DNA of 64,000 nt from Epiperipatus broadwayi (GCA_028023455.1 JAQFVV010006710.1:124001-188000); one strand, 5' to 3'. Positions 51,950 through 64,000 are shown, counted from the first letter of the stretch. Notes: a model not told the origin generated them from the letters alone. Numbers and translations: made by a program.

Positions 51950-54900
51950 GGCTGCAGAAAGGAGTTTGCTATTAACTGAAAGGAGACCCTTTGATTCCTC
52001 TTGGAGGCCTTAAAGGAACCGAGCAGGGCAAATTCCTAATGTCCACTCCATACGTTCTTGTCGTTGCAGCTGTTATTACTATGTGATTATTCATATAGTA
52101 TACGAACATGGATGGGCTGCTCACCAACACGCATTAGCCAGGGTGGTGAGTTTATTGGCTTTTTACCTCTGAGTTTAAGATCAAGAAACACCATGGTCTT
52201 TCTTCTCAGTGCCTGATAAGGCAGAATGAATGTTTGTGTAAATGATAAATATTTTTCCCATATATATATACAATTATGACAGACAAAAATAAAGCATGGC
52301 CCTTATTCCCAGGAGGCTGTAAAATCACCAACCAAGGCAGCAGTTGGTGGCCGAAGGCGGAGGGTGCTAAGAATCCCCTGATTGCGGACCCAGGCTGCCA
52401 TTTGATGACGACTTTTTATTTAGGTACTTACAACTGCAGATCACTTTCAAGTGAAGGAAGATTGCAAGAATTAGAAGAAGAACTGTCTTATATTAAATGG
52501 GACATTATTGGACTTTGTGAAGTTAGAAGAAAAGGAGAAGAAACAATTGATTTAAAAAGTGGACATATACTCTATTATAAAGGCACACATATTGGAAATA
52601 CAAGTGGAGTAGGATTCATTATAAATAAAAAGTGGAAGAACAATATTGTGGAGATTGATGGTGTATCGGACAGAGTGGCAAGATTAGTTATACAACTTAA
52701 TAGCAGATACCAAATGCAGATAATTCAGGTTTATGCCCCAACAAGTTCTCATAGTGATGAAGTAGTAGAAGATTTTTATATGGATGTACAAAAGGCTTTT
52801 GATCAGAGTAAACAACATTTTAAAATTGTTATGGGAGACTTTAATGCTAGAATTGGTATACAATTGAAAGATGAAATTGCTGTAGGTAATTTTGGTTATG
52901 GTAATAGAAATGAGAGAGGACATAGACTTGTGGAGTTTGCAGAAAAAGAAAAACTTTATATTATGAATTCATTTTTTGAGAAAAATGTTAAAAGGAAATG
53001 GACATGGAAGCATCCAAATGAAGGTACAGCAGAATTGGATTATATTTTGACTAACAGAAAATACATATTTCAAGATTGTAATGTTCTTAATAAATTTAAC
53101 ACAGGAAGTGATCATCGATTAGTAAGGTGTAAGTTACGTGTTAATGTAAAACTAGAGAGACAAAAATTATTAAGAAAAACAATATTTACAGTTGATATTC
53201 CTAATCTTCAGAAACATTCTAATGAATTTAAATTAGAACTTACAAATAGGTTTCAAGTGTTAGGAGATTTTGAACATGATTCAGATTTGAATGAAATTAA
53301 TATGAAAATAACTGATACACTTTTAAAAACTGCAACAAACATAGCAGGTAGAAAAAAGCAGCAATTGACTAATAAAATTTCTACTGAGACTAGAGAATTT
53401 ATGAAGAAAAGAAGGAATATGAAGATATACAAAAATGATGTATTAAAAAGAATTGAATATCTCGAATTTTGTAAAATGGTACGGAAAAGAGTTGAAAATG
53501 ATATAAGAAAGTATAACTGTGAAATAGCAAGGAAAGCTGTAGAAGAAAATAAAAGTCTCAAAAATGTTAAACAACATTTTGGTATTGGTAGGAAATTTAT
53601 ATCTGCAATAAGAAAAAAAGATGGAATTATTACTAAAAAGAGAGATGACATCATGAAATTGGTAGAAGATTTTTATCAAGAATTATATAGTAATAAAGAA
53701 CAAGTACTTCCTATATCTATTACATCTTCCGAATTGCCCAGAATTTTAAATGAAGAAGTGAGATATGCAATTAAGTGTATGAAGAACGGAAAGGCTCCAG
53801 GAAATGATGGAATTATAATTGATATATTAAAAGAAGCAGGTGAAGAAATAGAAACAATTTTAGCAAAGTTATATACCAAATGTCTAAATGATAAAGATGT
53901 ACCGGAAGATTGGAAGAATGCAGTAATAATATTAATATTTAAAAAAGGTGATAAAGAAGATATTAGAAATTACAGACCTATCAGCCTTTTATCAGTTTTA
54001 TATAAAATTTTTACCAAGATAATTACAACTCGTCTACAGAGAACTTTGGATTTCCACCAACCAAGAGAACAAGCTGGATTTAAAAGTGGTTTTAGTACAA
54101 TAGATCATATCCAGGTATTGAGAGAAGTCATAGAAAGGACAAACGAATATGAGTTGTCGTTATGTTTTGGATTTGTAGATTATGAAAAGGCATTCGATTC
54201 TATACACATTTCTTCAGTGATTAAAGCATTAGATCATCAAGGTATAGATCCAGGATATTGTCATATTTTAAAGAATATTTATAAAAATGCAACAGCAACA
54301 ATTAGATTACATAATGATACTGGAAAAATCAACATTGAGAAAGGTGTAAGACAAGGTGACTCCATATCTCCAAAACTCTTTACAGCAGTGCTGCAAGAAG
54401 TAATTTGTGGATTAAAATGGGAAACTAAAGGAGTGAAAGTAAATGGAGAGTATTTAAGTCATTTAGATTTCGCAGATGATGTAGTTGTTTTTGCAAATAA
54501 TGCTTCAGAGCTGCAGGAAATGTTGCAGGAGTTAGCAGATGAAAGTAAAAAAGTAGGACTAAAGATAAATGTTAAAAAGACTAAAGTAATGTTTAATCGA
54601 TTTGCTCAAAATATGAAAATAAAGATTGATTATGAAGAATTAGAAGAAGTTAACAGTTTCAAATACCTTGGTCAGATTATTAATACAGATGGAAACATAA
54701 TGGAGGAAATTAATCATAGAATTAAACTTGGTTGGAGTGCTTTTGGTAGAAATAACTTGATACTAAAAGGAAATATGCCTATGTGTTTGAAAAGGATGGT
54801 TTTTAACAAATGTGTTTTACCAGTTCTTACTTATGGATCTGAGACTTGGACACTTAATAGAAGAGCAATACAGAGACTTCAGACCACTCAAAGGAGTATG

Positions 54901-55238
54901 GAGAGATGTATGTTGGGAGTAACAAGAAGAGATCGAAAACGCAATGTATGGGTAAGACAACAAACAGGTGTTACTGACCTTATTGAAAAAATTAAAAGAT
55001 TGAAATGGAGTTGGGCTGGACATATTGCTAGAAGAGATGATAATAGATGGACAATTGAAATTTTAAACTGGATTCCAAGAGATTGTAAAAGACCCAGAAA
55101 GAGACCACATGTAAGATGGATGGATGAAATAAGAAAATGTGCAGGGGTGTTGTGGAGAAGAGAAGCTAAAGATCGGAGAAGATGGATTAAACTTGGAGAG
55201 ACCTTCATCCTGCAGTGGATTGATAATGGTTGATGATG
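51950..55238 (+). mobile_element. Full-length RTE-type retrotransposon, 3.29 kb
   Basis: Bounded by the 11-bp direct repeat ATCCAACTATA (51939-51949 and 55239-55249), which occurs once at the matching place in the uninterrupted MITE copy. That fixes the insertion to the base. It has a 326-base, comparatively GC-rich leader, one ORF (52276-55233) and almost no 3' UTR. The end is a short TGATGATG repeat, typical of RTE elements, rather than poly-A. The length of 3.2-3.3 kb and single-ORF organisation fit the clade. The intact ORF and matching duplications indicate a recent insertion. Confidence 0.95.
52276..55233 (+). CDS. RTE retrotransposon endonuclease-reverse transcriptase
   Basis: 985 codons without interruption. 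The N-terminal part (about 45-290) is an apurinic-type endonuclease that nicks target DNA: TYNCRSL with N53, E82, VYAPTS at 152-157, GDFN at 187-190, D255, and SDH at 278-280 with H280 as catalytic His. A linker (290-500) leads to the reverse transcriptase. Its parts are GKAPGNDGI (505-513), NYRPISLLS (565-573), FVDYEKAFD (633-641) with catalytic D635, [13 protein letters not shown] (690-702), and FADD (732-735) with the catalytic Asp pair. The thumb and C-terminal region carries YGSETWTL (853-860) and WAGHIARR (913-920). All key residues are present. The enzyme would reverse-transcribe its own RNA at the nicked site. The first Met (52276) adds about 44 residues before the endonuclease; Met44 (52405) is an alternative start. 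Open frames on the opposite strand are shadows. Confidence 0.95.
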   Translation: MTDKNKAWPLFPGGCKITNQGSSWWPKAEGAKNPLIADPGCHLMTTFYLGTYNCRSLSSEGRLQELEEELSYIKWDIIGLCEVRRKGEETIDLKSGHILYYKGTHIGNTSGVGFIINKKWKNNIVEIDGVSDRVARLVIQLNSRYQMQIIQVYAPTSSHSDEVVEDFYMDVQKAFDQSKQHFKIVMGDFNARIGIQLKDEIAVGNFGYGNRNERGHRLVEFAEKEKLYIMNSFFEKNVKRKWTWKHPNEGTAELDYILTNRKYIFQDCNVLNKFNTGSDHRLVRCKLRVNVKLERQKLLRKTIFTVDIPNLQKHSNEFKLELTNRFQVLGDFEHDSDLNEINMKITDTLLKTATNIAGRKKQQLTNKISTETREFMKKRRNMKIYKNDVLKRIEYLEFCKMVRKRVENDIRKYNCEIARKAVEENKSLKNVKQHFGIGRKFISAIRKKDGIITKKRDDIMKLVEDFYQELYSNKEQVLPISITSSELPRILNEEVRYAIKCMKNGKAPGNDGIIIDILKEAGEEIETILAKLYTKCLNDKDVPEDWKNAVIILIFKKGDKEDIRNYRPISLLSVLYKIFTKIITTRLQRTLDFHQPREQAGFKSGFSTIDHIQVLREVIERTNEYELSLCFGFVDYEKAFDSIHISSVIKALDHQGIDPGYCHILKNIYKNATATIRLHNDTGKINIEKGVRQGDSISPKLFTAVLQEVICGLKWETKGVKVNGEYLSHLDFADDVVVFANNASELQEMLQELADESKKVGLKINVKKTKVMFNRFAQNMKIKIDYEELEEVNSFKYLGQIINTDGNIMEEINHRIKLGWSAFGRNNLILKGNMPMCLKRMVFNKCVLPVLTYGSETWTLNRRAIQRLQTTQRSMERCMLGVTRRDRKRNVWVRQQTGVTDLIEKIKRLKWSWAGHIARRDDNRWTIEILNWIPRDCKRPRKRPHVRWMDEIRKCAGVLWRREAKDRRRWIKLGETFILQWIDNG

Positions 55239-55345
55239 ATCCAACTATAAATTTACATTTGAAAAAATAAATGGTGCCCGCCACTTGGTCGGTATTATAA
55301 AATATGCTCTTAAGTGCAAAAAGATTGGGGACCACTGGTCTATAT

Positions 55346-58061
55346 CATTGTTACATTCAAATTGTAATGAAGATTTTTGTGTCAACTCGTTATAATATGG
55401 AATTTAGTTTGACATATATAATTTATTTATTAAGAATTCTGTATTGTTCTTTAACTGTTTATTTTATATTCAATGAAAATGATTGTAGATATCAATTTTA
55501 AATTTATTCAGTAGCTGCGAATAATCAATCAGCTAACTTGATAAAAAAAATATTATTCAATTGCTTTAAACTAAATATAGCTGCGATAAATTCTTCAAAT
55601 ATTCATTTATTTTTATAAAATATATTTCTTCCAAGTTTTCTTTATATGCCATTTTTATTTTGGATTAAGTGTGCATTTAATGTAAGATTTCTGCCTAAAG
55701 GCAGATGTAGTAACTAGGTAAAAAAATATGACTAAATTATAACACCTCAACAGAATTGTTTAGGCTAAAAAAAATAAATGCTTTTTTGATTATATGATAT
55801 TCACTAATTTAAAGTTATGAAAGTTTGTTATTAAATTATTTAGATAATTCCAAAGTTAAGATTCACATAATAGACTGATAAAATTGTTTTGTATATCGTC
55901 ATTTTTTACACTGTGATTCTAACTTTCATAAAGCAGATGAATTTCATCCATACAGAACTGCTAACTTTATTAATATGCAATGCAGCTTTTATGGACATGA
56001 GTTTTAGCACCAAAATTTAACTAGTTCTGATTAGAATTAAAAAATTACAATAAAAAAATATGATATGCAATGTAATGTAGAGTCTCTTTAAATGAAATTA
56101 GAACTTTTTATACATAGGCTATAAGCCAAAAAACATGTTAATTTGATTTAACACTCCAAATACATTCATTATATAGCACAATAAACTCATCTAATTCTTA
56201 TTCCTTATCAAATTATTATCCTAACTTTGATTCATTTCTCATTAATTACATTATTCTATTCTGATATTCCTTTTTCTTTAGAAAGAATTAAACAATATAT
56301 ATAAATCTTCTCTTTCATTCTCTTTATCTTTTAATTTCCCAGACTTGCTTTACAAACTATTTTAATTACTCTTTCAACATCTAAAAATAATTGCTCAATA
56401 CTCTCCTTCCCATTTCCTCCTAAGTTACATCTATAATTTAAGCCATTTAATTTTTGTTCTTTCATTGTTAAAAAAGCTCATCTTTACACCAAATAGCAAT
56501 AAGCTCCCTGCACTGCTCTTATATATTTTTATATATTCCATGACTTTCTTTTTCTCTAATCAATTTATCAGTTTCTTTTTCCGTTTTTCTTTCTTGCCCA
56601 ATGCATTTGTTGTCCTCTCATCATCTATATAAAACTACTTTTGTTTTATCTCCAGCAATATACTGTGATTAAATTTGTTTTTATTTTCCCATACTAAAAA
56701 GAAATATATCCTGTTTTCTCTTATTCAAACCTTATTTTCTGTCTATAATTCACCATCCAACCCATTACCTACTTCTGTTGTATTCTATCTAAATATCTCT
56801 AACTTCTCTCATATATTCTCTTCACTTTAATCAATATCCTGAACTATTTCATTGCACTAATCTACTATCAAATAATCTTTTTAATCCTTTCATGTCTTGA
56901 TACTACATATATTTTTATGAATAAAAAATGAAGTGAAAGTAACTGTAGAAACTAATAGATTGTTAAAATTGATCAAAAATTATAATCAAAACATAGAACT
57001 AGATAAAGTATATAAATGTAGAAAAATTTTGCTTCATATAATAAATACGATTTGAAAAAGAATGGGTATGTAGGTTATAATTTATATATATAAATTATAA
57101 CTCTATACTAATTACCCTTATGAATTGTTCACTTATTATTTTGCTTCTCCAATGGAAATACTCATTTTAACTTCTGTTTTTATCTATTGACTATTATAAT
57201 GTAAAATATCTGTCAAGATATCTTGCTGTTCATTTTGAATTTAATAAATCTTCATACTCCCAACATTAAAAAAAAACAAAAGAACATTCAGTTAGTATAA
57301 CACTTTGAAGATTCAAATGTAGCTTATCACTAGGTTCTGTGCATCAAACTTTTATTGTAAAATTATATTAAACAATTTTGAGATTAGTCATTGCAGGATT
57401 CAACTTTAATTGCCAATGATTACCTCTATTCATATGTTACTAAATTATAAAAAAAATGTTCATTTTTTTCCAGTACCAGCCATTGGACTAATGCAGTTAT
57501 AATTCTGATTGACTTGGAGAATGAATATATCCTAAAATTTTAATAGAAATATAGATTCCCATTGAAGGATATTATATTCTATAAATTTTGAAATGTTAAA
57601 AAATATTTTTTATTATATAAAAAGAAAATCTATAGTGTTAATGTTTGAGCTAAAAGATGGGCTATGATGGTTGTAAAGCTATTTCATTTCGGAAACCTGT
57701 TAAAATGTGTAGATTTAAGCTGAAGTAAATCAAACATCAAAAGTTTTACTTGGCTATTCTTCAGATGATCAGAAAAATCTGATGTAATATATGCTTGTGA
57801 TCATATCATTTAGACAATCATGATATCTCAACGCATCATAATATATTAATATACCTAATCAATTTTCAAAAAAAAAGTCACATTTATGATATGAAAATCT
57901 ACCACAACATAAAATTTGTTATTAAATACTACCTACTTCTATACTAGTAAAGATAAATAAAATAATATATTACAATATTAGCCATAAAAAAAAAATCTTC
58001 CATGACTATCATTTTATCTATTAACAAAGAAACATTTTCAAGTGAAATTCAATAAGATACA
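55346..58061. other. AT-rich gap with a pyrimidine-biased stretch
   Basis: No gene. From about 56190 to 56900 the plus strand is strongly C/T-rich (many TTCTC, CTTTC and TCTTT words) over some 700 bases, unlike its surroundings. Confidence 0.5.
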
Positions 58062-58735
58062 ACATATATATACAAAACAAAATAGTCTTTCCATCATTCA
58101 TTTTGAAACAAACTTCCTTTAACATCAAATGATGTCTTCACGAGATTGAAGGCCTCAGATTCAATAAAATTTGTCATCAGTTTCTTCTATTCTTTTTTAA
58201 TCATTTCTTTGTCAAATAATATTTTTTGACCTGTATTCAGTTCATGAATATACAAAGCCAAGTTATATCTATTTTCAACTCTACTTTTATAAACTTGAAC
58301 TCTTTCATTGAGATCTACATAAATTTTACAACTGCAAGGAATTTGATAAATTACAGCAGGAATAAATTTGCTTTAAATTGACAGTTTTGAAATATTTAAT
58401 AATGATTTTAAATCAAGGTCTTACCACTTTCATATCATTCAATAAATAATTATTTTTAAAAATCAATTTATAAATTGATAACTTTAATGGTAAAGAAATA
58501 ACTCTTTCTTTTCACTAACAATTACATTTTTATTAAATATAATATTTCTAATATAATTCATGATTATAAACTAAATCAGTATAGTCAAAAGTAAATTGAC
58601 TCCTCTGAATATAACCATTATTTTCAAAATTATTAAACCTTCATTTCCTATAACAAAAATTCAATAAAGAAATTTTAAATAAAACATTGATAACTGTCTG
58701 ACCTTTAAAAAAATGATAAGGACAGAGTTATAAAC
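58062..58735 (-). mobile_element. Penelope-like element fragment with GIY-YIG domain (minus arm)
   Basis: On the minus strand the end of a Penelope-like reverse transcriptase is followed by its C-terminal endonuclease. The upstream block RVISLPLKLSIYKLIF lies near 58510-58460, and NNGYIQRSQFTFDYTDLVY near 58625-58570. The GIY-YIG region runs from about 58352: IYQIPCSCKIYVD, then NRYNLALYIHELNTGQKILF (about 58285-58220), then SFDVKGSLFQNE (about 58130-58100). The YQIPCSC...YIG form is typical of PLE endonucleases; here YIG has become YVD. A few stops and frameshifts break it. The 5' end abuts the inverted plus arm. Confidence 0.75.
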
Positions 58736-58739
58736 CATT

Positions 58740-59118
58740 TGCCCATAAAAACATTTTATTGAATTTTTTTTATAGGAATAAAATGCTTAATAATTTTAAA
58801 AATAATGGCTATATTCAGAGGAGTTAATTTACTTCTGACTATATTGATTTAGATTATAATCATGAATTTATTACATATTGTATTTAATAAAAATATCTAT
58901 GTCTGTTAATAATAAAAATTTAAATGTTAGGTCATAAAATATTATTTGACAATGCAGAGGGTATCTTTTATAAAAAATAAAGAGTAAAAGAAAACCTGAT
59001 GATAAATTTTCTTAAATCTGAGACCACCAATTTCATGATAACATTGTTTGATGTTAAAGGAAGTTGATTCAAAGTGAATGATAGGAAGGTTATTTAGTTT
59101 TGTATATATATTGAAATT
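58740..59118 (+). mobile_element. Penelope-like element fragment (plus arm, inverted)
   Basis: Inverted copy of the neighbouring fragment with a deletion of roughly 300 bases in its middle, which removes the YQIPCSC half. Readable peptides are NNGYIQRS (about 58800), GHKILFDNAEG (about 58933-58965) and LFDVKGS (about 59050-59070). Together with 58062-58735 it makes a head-to-head pair whose 3' ends point outwards. The spacer is only a few bases. Confidence 0.7.
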
Positions 59119-59637
59119 AACAATCTATTATTCATTTCAATAAAACATGTTTTTTTTTCTTTTCTCTTCTGAGAAAAGTGATAACAAACAAAAAAAAAGT
59201 AAAATGAGGTTAAAAAAAAACTAAGTTTTGATATCAATTTTTCTTTTCTTTCAAGCAAAAGGAAATACTATTTCATTCAAGTCCCAAATATTCGCACTAT
59301 CCCTTGTGAATAAAAGGAAGATCACTAAGTTAGCTAGATTTAATCCAGAATACTTTTAAATAACTCGTTGAAGTGAATTAGTGCTTATTTAAATACAGCT
59401 AGAAATTATGACTATATTATCACCATAAATGGACTTAATATTTGTCAGAAAAAAAGTAAATGCCAATTATTTTGTTTTGGAGATTTGTATTTTATTTTAA
59501 CTAATCTAAATTTGTAAATAATGCTTATCTGGATATTATTTAAAAAAAACAAACTATTAATTTTAAAAAAAAATGACATAAATTTGTAATAACTTCTCTT
59601 TACTTGTTAAAATTATTTTTTAAAAGAAAAAAAATAT
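59119..59637. other. AT-rich non-coding gap
   Basis: Nothing recognised. Confidence 0.5.
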
Positions 59638-59645
59638 ATATATGA

Positions 59646-61638
59646 CAGGGGTGGGCAATATGTTGATCACAAAGCTGACGTGAACATTGACAAATTATAC
59701 TGATAAATTCTCAGCTGATTTGAATATAAGAAATAATAAAAAAAGTAAAAATTCAAAATTATTCACATTGAAAAATAATTAAATTTAAAATAACATCTGT
59801 CATTATTGTTGATCTCAAAAATAAACCCAAGTTGGAAGAAGCTGAAAAGAATTAAATAATTTTTGTGCAATGCTAGAGCTAAAATTCTTATAAATATTTA
59901 ATTGGCATTTTCCTGAGGAGAAATGAAAATAACTTGTCCTGGAGAAGCAAGGATTTTAATGGACTGATTTTAAAACCTAGAAGTTGTGAACTTTTTAAAA
60001 CACTTCATCTAGCTAGAAAATAATCTCCAAGGAGATTTAAAAAGAAAACAGAACTTTTTCCTATCTATGAAAGGAAAATAGGTGTTAATGCAAGAAATAA
60101 ACTTTTTCTAAGTATTGTAGACTCTTAGTAGAAATAATGTGGGAATTTTCCAAGGCACAGGAAGAGGACTTTTGTAAAATATTATTTTTATGTATTTTTT
60201 TTCTCTCTAGCAAAGTGTCATCAAAATAAAAAATAATTTTTACCTTGTAATTTTTGGTACTAATCAGTACGCTAGGCCAGCTGCTTGGTGGCATTGTTTC
60301 TTTGCTAAAAACACACAATTATATCAATCTGGGCCTATTTTTAATGAAATTATTTTTACATTTTTTTCCTACTTTTATTAAAATATTTTGATATTTTCTC
60401 CACCTTTTTAAAAAATATTTGGTCATTTGATATGACTTTTTTTACTCATCTTTTGACATTTGATACCTTTTTTTTAACCAATATTTTGATATTCTTGTAA
60501 ATAATTTACGATACAAGATTTGATTCAAATATTTGTACATTTTCATTTTAAAAAATGGCAAAATTAAAAACATCGTGTAATACAAATAAAGCCAAAACAA
60601 AAATCGCCATATTTTAAAAACAAAAAAGAAAACCAAAGTTGAAAAAGTCAAAAGTTTTGATTTTAGTTTCACTTTTTTGGGGGGAGATGGAGAAAAATAA
60701 TTTGTCGTCACTGAGACAAAAGTTATTTTTGGTTTGTTTTTAAAAAGAGGTTAATAAAAATTGGTTTTAAAAAGAAGTTTTAGTATATCAGTGGTATAGA
60801 AATAAAGCCAAAACAAAATATCGCTCGTAATTTATGTGGCTATTTGCATGAGTTCTGGGAAAAGGTGCTTGGCCATGAACTTTTGCAATTTTTTCCACCT
60901 TCCAAAATTTGTAGGGAAGCATGGCAACAGTCTTACAATTATTAGTATCAAATACTACATCGGGTAGGGGGGGAGATCTTTAATTTGAATACATATTACA
61001 ACAGTTATGGCCACTTGAAATCCCTCCAATCTTACATCACATGATAGTGATCTGTTAAGTGTGCATATTTGCAGTGTCGCGAAGCACACCAGCTGGCTGT
61101 AATATTGGTGTGCAATGCCATATAGGCCTGCAGTGGCTAATATGAACAGTACTGTTCTATAGGCTGTAAGTTTCTCTGCAAAAGCACAGAAATATTGGGT
61201 CATGTAAATGGCATATTTTTGTGTTTTTAGCAGAGAAACGCCACCAGACAGCTGGCCTGGTGGACCGATTAGTACCTTTTTTTTTGTAAAATTTGTATCC
61301 AATTTATTTTAATACAATTCTAAAACAATAATTTTTTTTTTCTTGAATTTTTTTTTAAAATTTAGAACCAGCTCTATAAAATAATTATTTATAGGTAATT
61401 TAATGAATATTTTATAAAGTGACATGGACAAATTGTAATACTAGAGGAAGCTGAGAAAAACTTCAATATTTGTGAGTACCTAAAAAGCCCTTATATATAA
61501 AAACCACCAATTTGTAAGTTCATTCTAAAAAAAAATCTCCCAGGATTTTGAACTATTATTATTTTTTTCATTCCAGCAAAAATAACATTTTTTTCTTTGG
61601 TTTCTGGTTCAAAGCCCTAAAAAAAAACGTCACCCCTG
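59646..61638. mobile_element. hAT-like non-autonomous element, about 2 kb
   Basis: Termini CAGGGGTG (59646) and CACCCCTG (ending 61638) are inverted repeats of 8 bp; similarity fades after that. Flanking 8-mers ATATATGA (59638-59645) and ATATATAA (61639-61646) match at 7 of 8 positions in TA-rich DNA, so the target duplication is plausible but not decisive. Inside, 60440-60830 is the inverted relative of the T-rich unit in the element at 1933-3125. A 57-60 bp inverted pair (60256-60315 and 61221-61276, word GGCCAGCTG) lies internally. No transposase is visible. Confidence 0.6.
60256..61276. repeat. Internal inverted-repeat pair inside the hAT-like element
   Basis: 60256-60315 and 61221-61276 are inverted copies of about 57-60 bp with several differences, bounded by GGTACTAATC on the outside and a GTGTTTTTAGC word on the inside. 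Both would read CVFS(K/R)ET.P..SWP on the outward strand, hinting at a once-coding exon. This may be an older element swallowed by, or an internal part of, the hAT-like unit. Confidence 0.6.
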
Positions 61639-61646
61639 ATATATAA

Positions 61647-64000
61647 CATATAAGCTCATGAATTTTATATAAGTTACTACTAAGAAGAAAAAGCAAAAAA
61701 AAAAAAGATAATCATGTAAATGCAATGCACACATATAATTTGCCTAAATTTCAAATAATGGTAATTAACAATGTAATTATTTACATTAGTCTCATTCATC
61801 CATAGTTGAGCTTATATTTGATTACTGAGAATTACATTTTAGGCAGATGGATTTATATATGCACAGTTGTTTGTTCAAGGTTTAATAGTTTACATCCATA
61901 TGGGAGAATAATTCCTATCAGTTTAACGAGTTAGTGATCAATCTCAGAACTAGTCATCCCTATATAAATTAGTGTTAAACAAGGTTTAGGGATCAAAAGG
62001 CTCTTCCAGTTAGTATTAGAACCAAAAGGCAATCTTTTTATAATTATTATTATAGAAGCGGCTGTTTAGGATGAGGATCTAAAGAGACCATTACTTGTAA
62101 TTATTGTGATAAAGATAGCGTTGATGTCTAGCCCATAAAGAGCATATGTATGTGTAAGTACTAGGAGACATACCAGTCAAAGAAATGTTTGTATTTACAA
62201 ATTCATACATGTGTAGAATTATATTTAAGTTTATTGAAGTCAGAGTTAAAAGTACAATGAATGTGTTACCGTATCTATCTATGAATATATTGATACTGTG
62301 ATGTATAAAGATTAAAGGATTTTGTAAAAAAATAAATTGCATATCAATTAATGATCACTTTGTAAATAAATTACTGTTACATGATTTGTTACTTTTATTA
62401 AAGAAATAAATTGGTCAATTAATAAGTATACTTCTAAACAAACTATTGTTACATGATTTGCTATTTTTTTTTATATGTAAGAATGCATGGTATATTATCA
62501 TCTATTGGGAGTAACTTTTTTTCTCTACAAAATGTGGCTGTGGAATGATTACATTATTATACAGAATAAAATATTGTTTTAAATAAATATGTGTTAGTTT
62601 ATTTCCTGATGCTTAAAACCATGTAGCTATTTATGTAAATAAATGAACTATGTTGTCTATTACAATATATATATATATATATACATACACATTAGTTCTA
62701 TCTTGTTAAATTTCATTTAAAATGGTCTATTTGTTGATAGATGAAGAAATGGTTGCGGAAGAATTTTAATAAAATTGTTTTTTTTTTATGGCTAGTTTTG
62801 TAATGTTATATGGTTTTCTATTTTATTTTAAAATTTGATATTATACTGAGCATTACATTATTTGCCTTCTTTCTAAAATTATGCAATTTTATTGATATAG
62901 ATTTTATATTACCTATTCTAAATTTCTAATTTTATTTTTATGAAAAATTTAAAACGATAATCGATAAATGTAATGAATTTATTAAAGGACTGTTGCACGG
63001 TGAATTCATTACCAATCAAGAAATAAAAAAAATGCCAACATTTACAATAAAAGCACTTTAAAAACAAAGAATATTGGTGTAGAAGTAAATGATACTGCAG
63101 AATATTGAAAAAGCTTATCCAATTCATTTTATTCAACTCTGGAGAATTTACTTTTTAATTCATTAATCTCATTTTATGTTTCTTCCAAAAATGTAAATAA
63201 ATAATCATATTCTTTGTTGCATTTAGCTCTTATTTCCCCCCCTGAAAATTGTATTTTTATCCACTTTTTTTCAATACTATATAAAAAATCCAAAATGCAA
63301 AACATTACTGTTTCCAGGCATTTTGGATTAGGAATATTTAACCTGTGGTAGCATTTTCAAGTGATAGCTGTTATGATTGTATTATAATCAAATGGTTAGT
63401 TAGTTATTTGGGACATCACGTGATCATCTGAGCACCAGAAATGCTAAGTTGAAGTTCAATTCAGAAATGTTTAACTCTTAAAACCATCAATCTACCACCA
63501 TACCAAATTGCATAAGTAGATTAACTTCCAATAAGATAAACGATTTTAATTATAATTTATTATTGCACGTTTATACATATATATATATTTAAGATTTTGA
63601 AATATAAGCTGAAAAAATGACTAAACTCTATTTTTTTTTTTTAAATTTCCTCGTTTATTTATTAAAAATTTTTTTTTTACTAAATTACATTAAATGAATC
63701 TGTATTATTATATCAAAAAGTTTATTTTAACTTGTGTTCACATAATTTGTTGTACTTATACAAATAGTTACCAACATTCCATATATTTTAAGACAAATCA
63801 TAATTACTAAAAAGCACCACATATATGCACAGGACAGTAAATTATAATAAGTTTTAATAATATTGGTATTTTAAAATGATTTGTACTGTCAATAACAAAA
63901 TTCAATTTTTTTGTTTAAGAATACTTAAGTCTGAATATAAATTTTTCATTACATTAGATGAGTGGTCTGGTCCTGTTTAATTGCCTTCTCATTCTCTAGT
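61647..64000. other. AT-rich non-coding end of the window
   Basis: No gene. A short phrase (TGTTACATGATTTG) occurs twice near 62377 and 62446, and a small inverted pair (ATCCAAAATGC / GCATTTTGGAT) near 63288-63329. TATA runs occur at 62670 and 63575. Open frames at 62091-62342 and 62918-63136 (minus) lack motifs. Confidence 0.5.

Larger units (their letters stand above)
51669..55337. mobile_element. hAT MITE, second copy, split by an RTE insertion
   Basis: The two halves (51669-51949 and 55250-55337, about 369 bp together) have the same ends and GC-rich subterminus as the copy at 48958. The 8-bp duplication GTCTATAT flanks the pair at 51661-51668 and 55338-55345. It is longer than the first copy because it keeps an internal segment near 51820-51895. 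The RTE at 51950-55238 sits inside it. Confidence 0.96.

Noticed and set aside
52684-55335. Several open frames of 67-133 codons on the minus strand
   Set aside because: They are antisense shadows of the RTE coding sequence, with hydrophobic, Ser/Phe-rich translations typical of antisense reading.

Overview
The window is strongly AT-rich metazoan DNA, full of mono-, di- and trinucleotide runs and decayed transposons. It looks like an intergenic stretch of a large, repeat-rich invertebrate genome. I cannot name the phylum. It has no operons, ribosome-binding sites or bacterial gene spacing. The one convincing host gene, at 40157-40852 on the minus strand, encodes a secreted or GPI-anchored protein with two GDNF/GAS1 cysteine modules, a family known from animals.

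Layout. 1-6.3 kb: a non-autonomous hAT element (1933-3125), a broken RTE retrotransposon copy (3745-4830, +) and a remnant of another LINE (4855-6330, -). 6.3-15 kb: a 166-bp tandem duplication, a palindromic tRNA-derived SINE, a very old RTE copy (10.25-12.26 kb, +), a different LINE (12.68-14.66 kb, -) and a short palindrome. 15-25 kb: nearly empty AT-rich sequence with one SINE and one 60-bp duplication. 26-38 kb: three more LINE remnants, a dispersed repeat family ('R'), two large AAT/ATT microsatellites and a 740-bp inverted-repeat element. 38.4-40.9 kb: an R palindrome, three A-tailed SINEs and the GAS1-like gene. 41.7-47.5 kb: four palindromic repeats and a LINE copy. 48.9-55.3 kb: two copies of one hAT MITE; the second is split by an intact RTE retrotransposon with a 985-codon ORF, and the target duplications of both insertions are legible. 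58-61.6 kb: head-to-head Penelope-like fragments with a GIY-YIG domain, then a second, related hAT-like element.

Two patterns stand out. First, palindromic repeats from several unrelated families wherever orientation can be read are head-to-head: 5' parts meet in the centre and 3' ends face outwards, as self-copied (snap-back) cDNA would look. One has a clear 13-bp target duplication, so it inserted as a unit. Second, the tRNA-derived palindromic SINEs, and separately the 14.8-kb palindrome, carry CTGANGA...GAAA cores with pairing stems that resemble hammerhead ribozymes. In the SINEs the central stem shows compensatory changes between copies.

All homology calls come from reading conserved motifs and comparing copies inside the window. 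No database search was possible.
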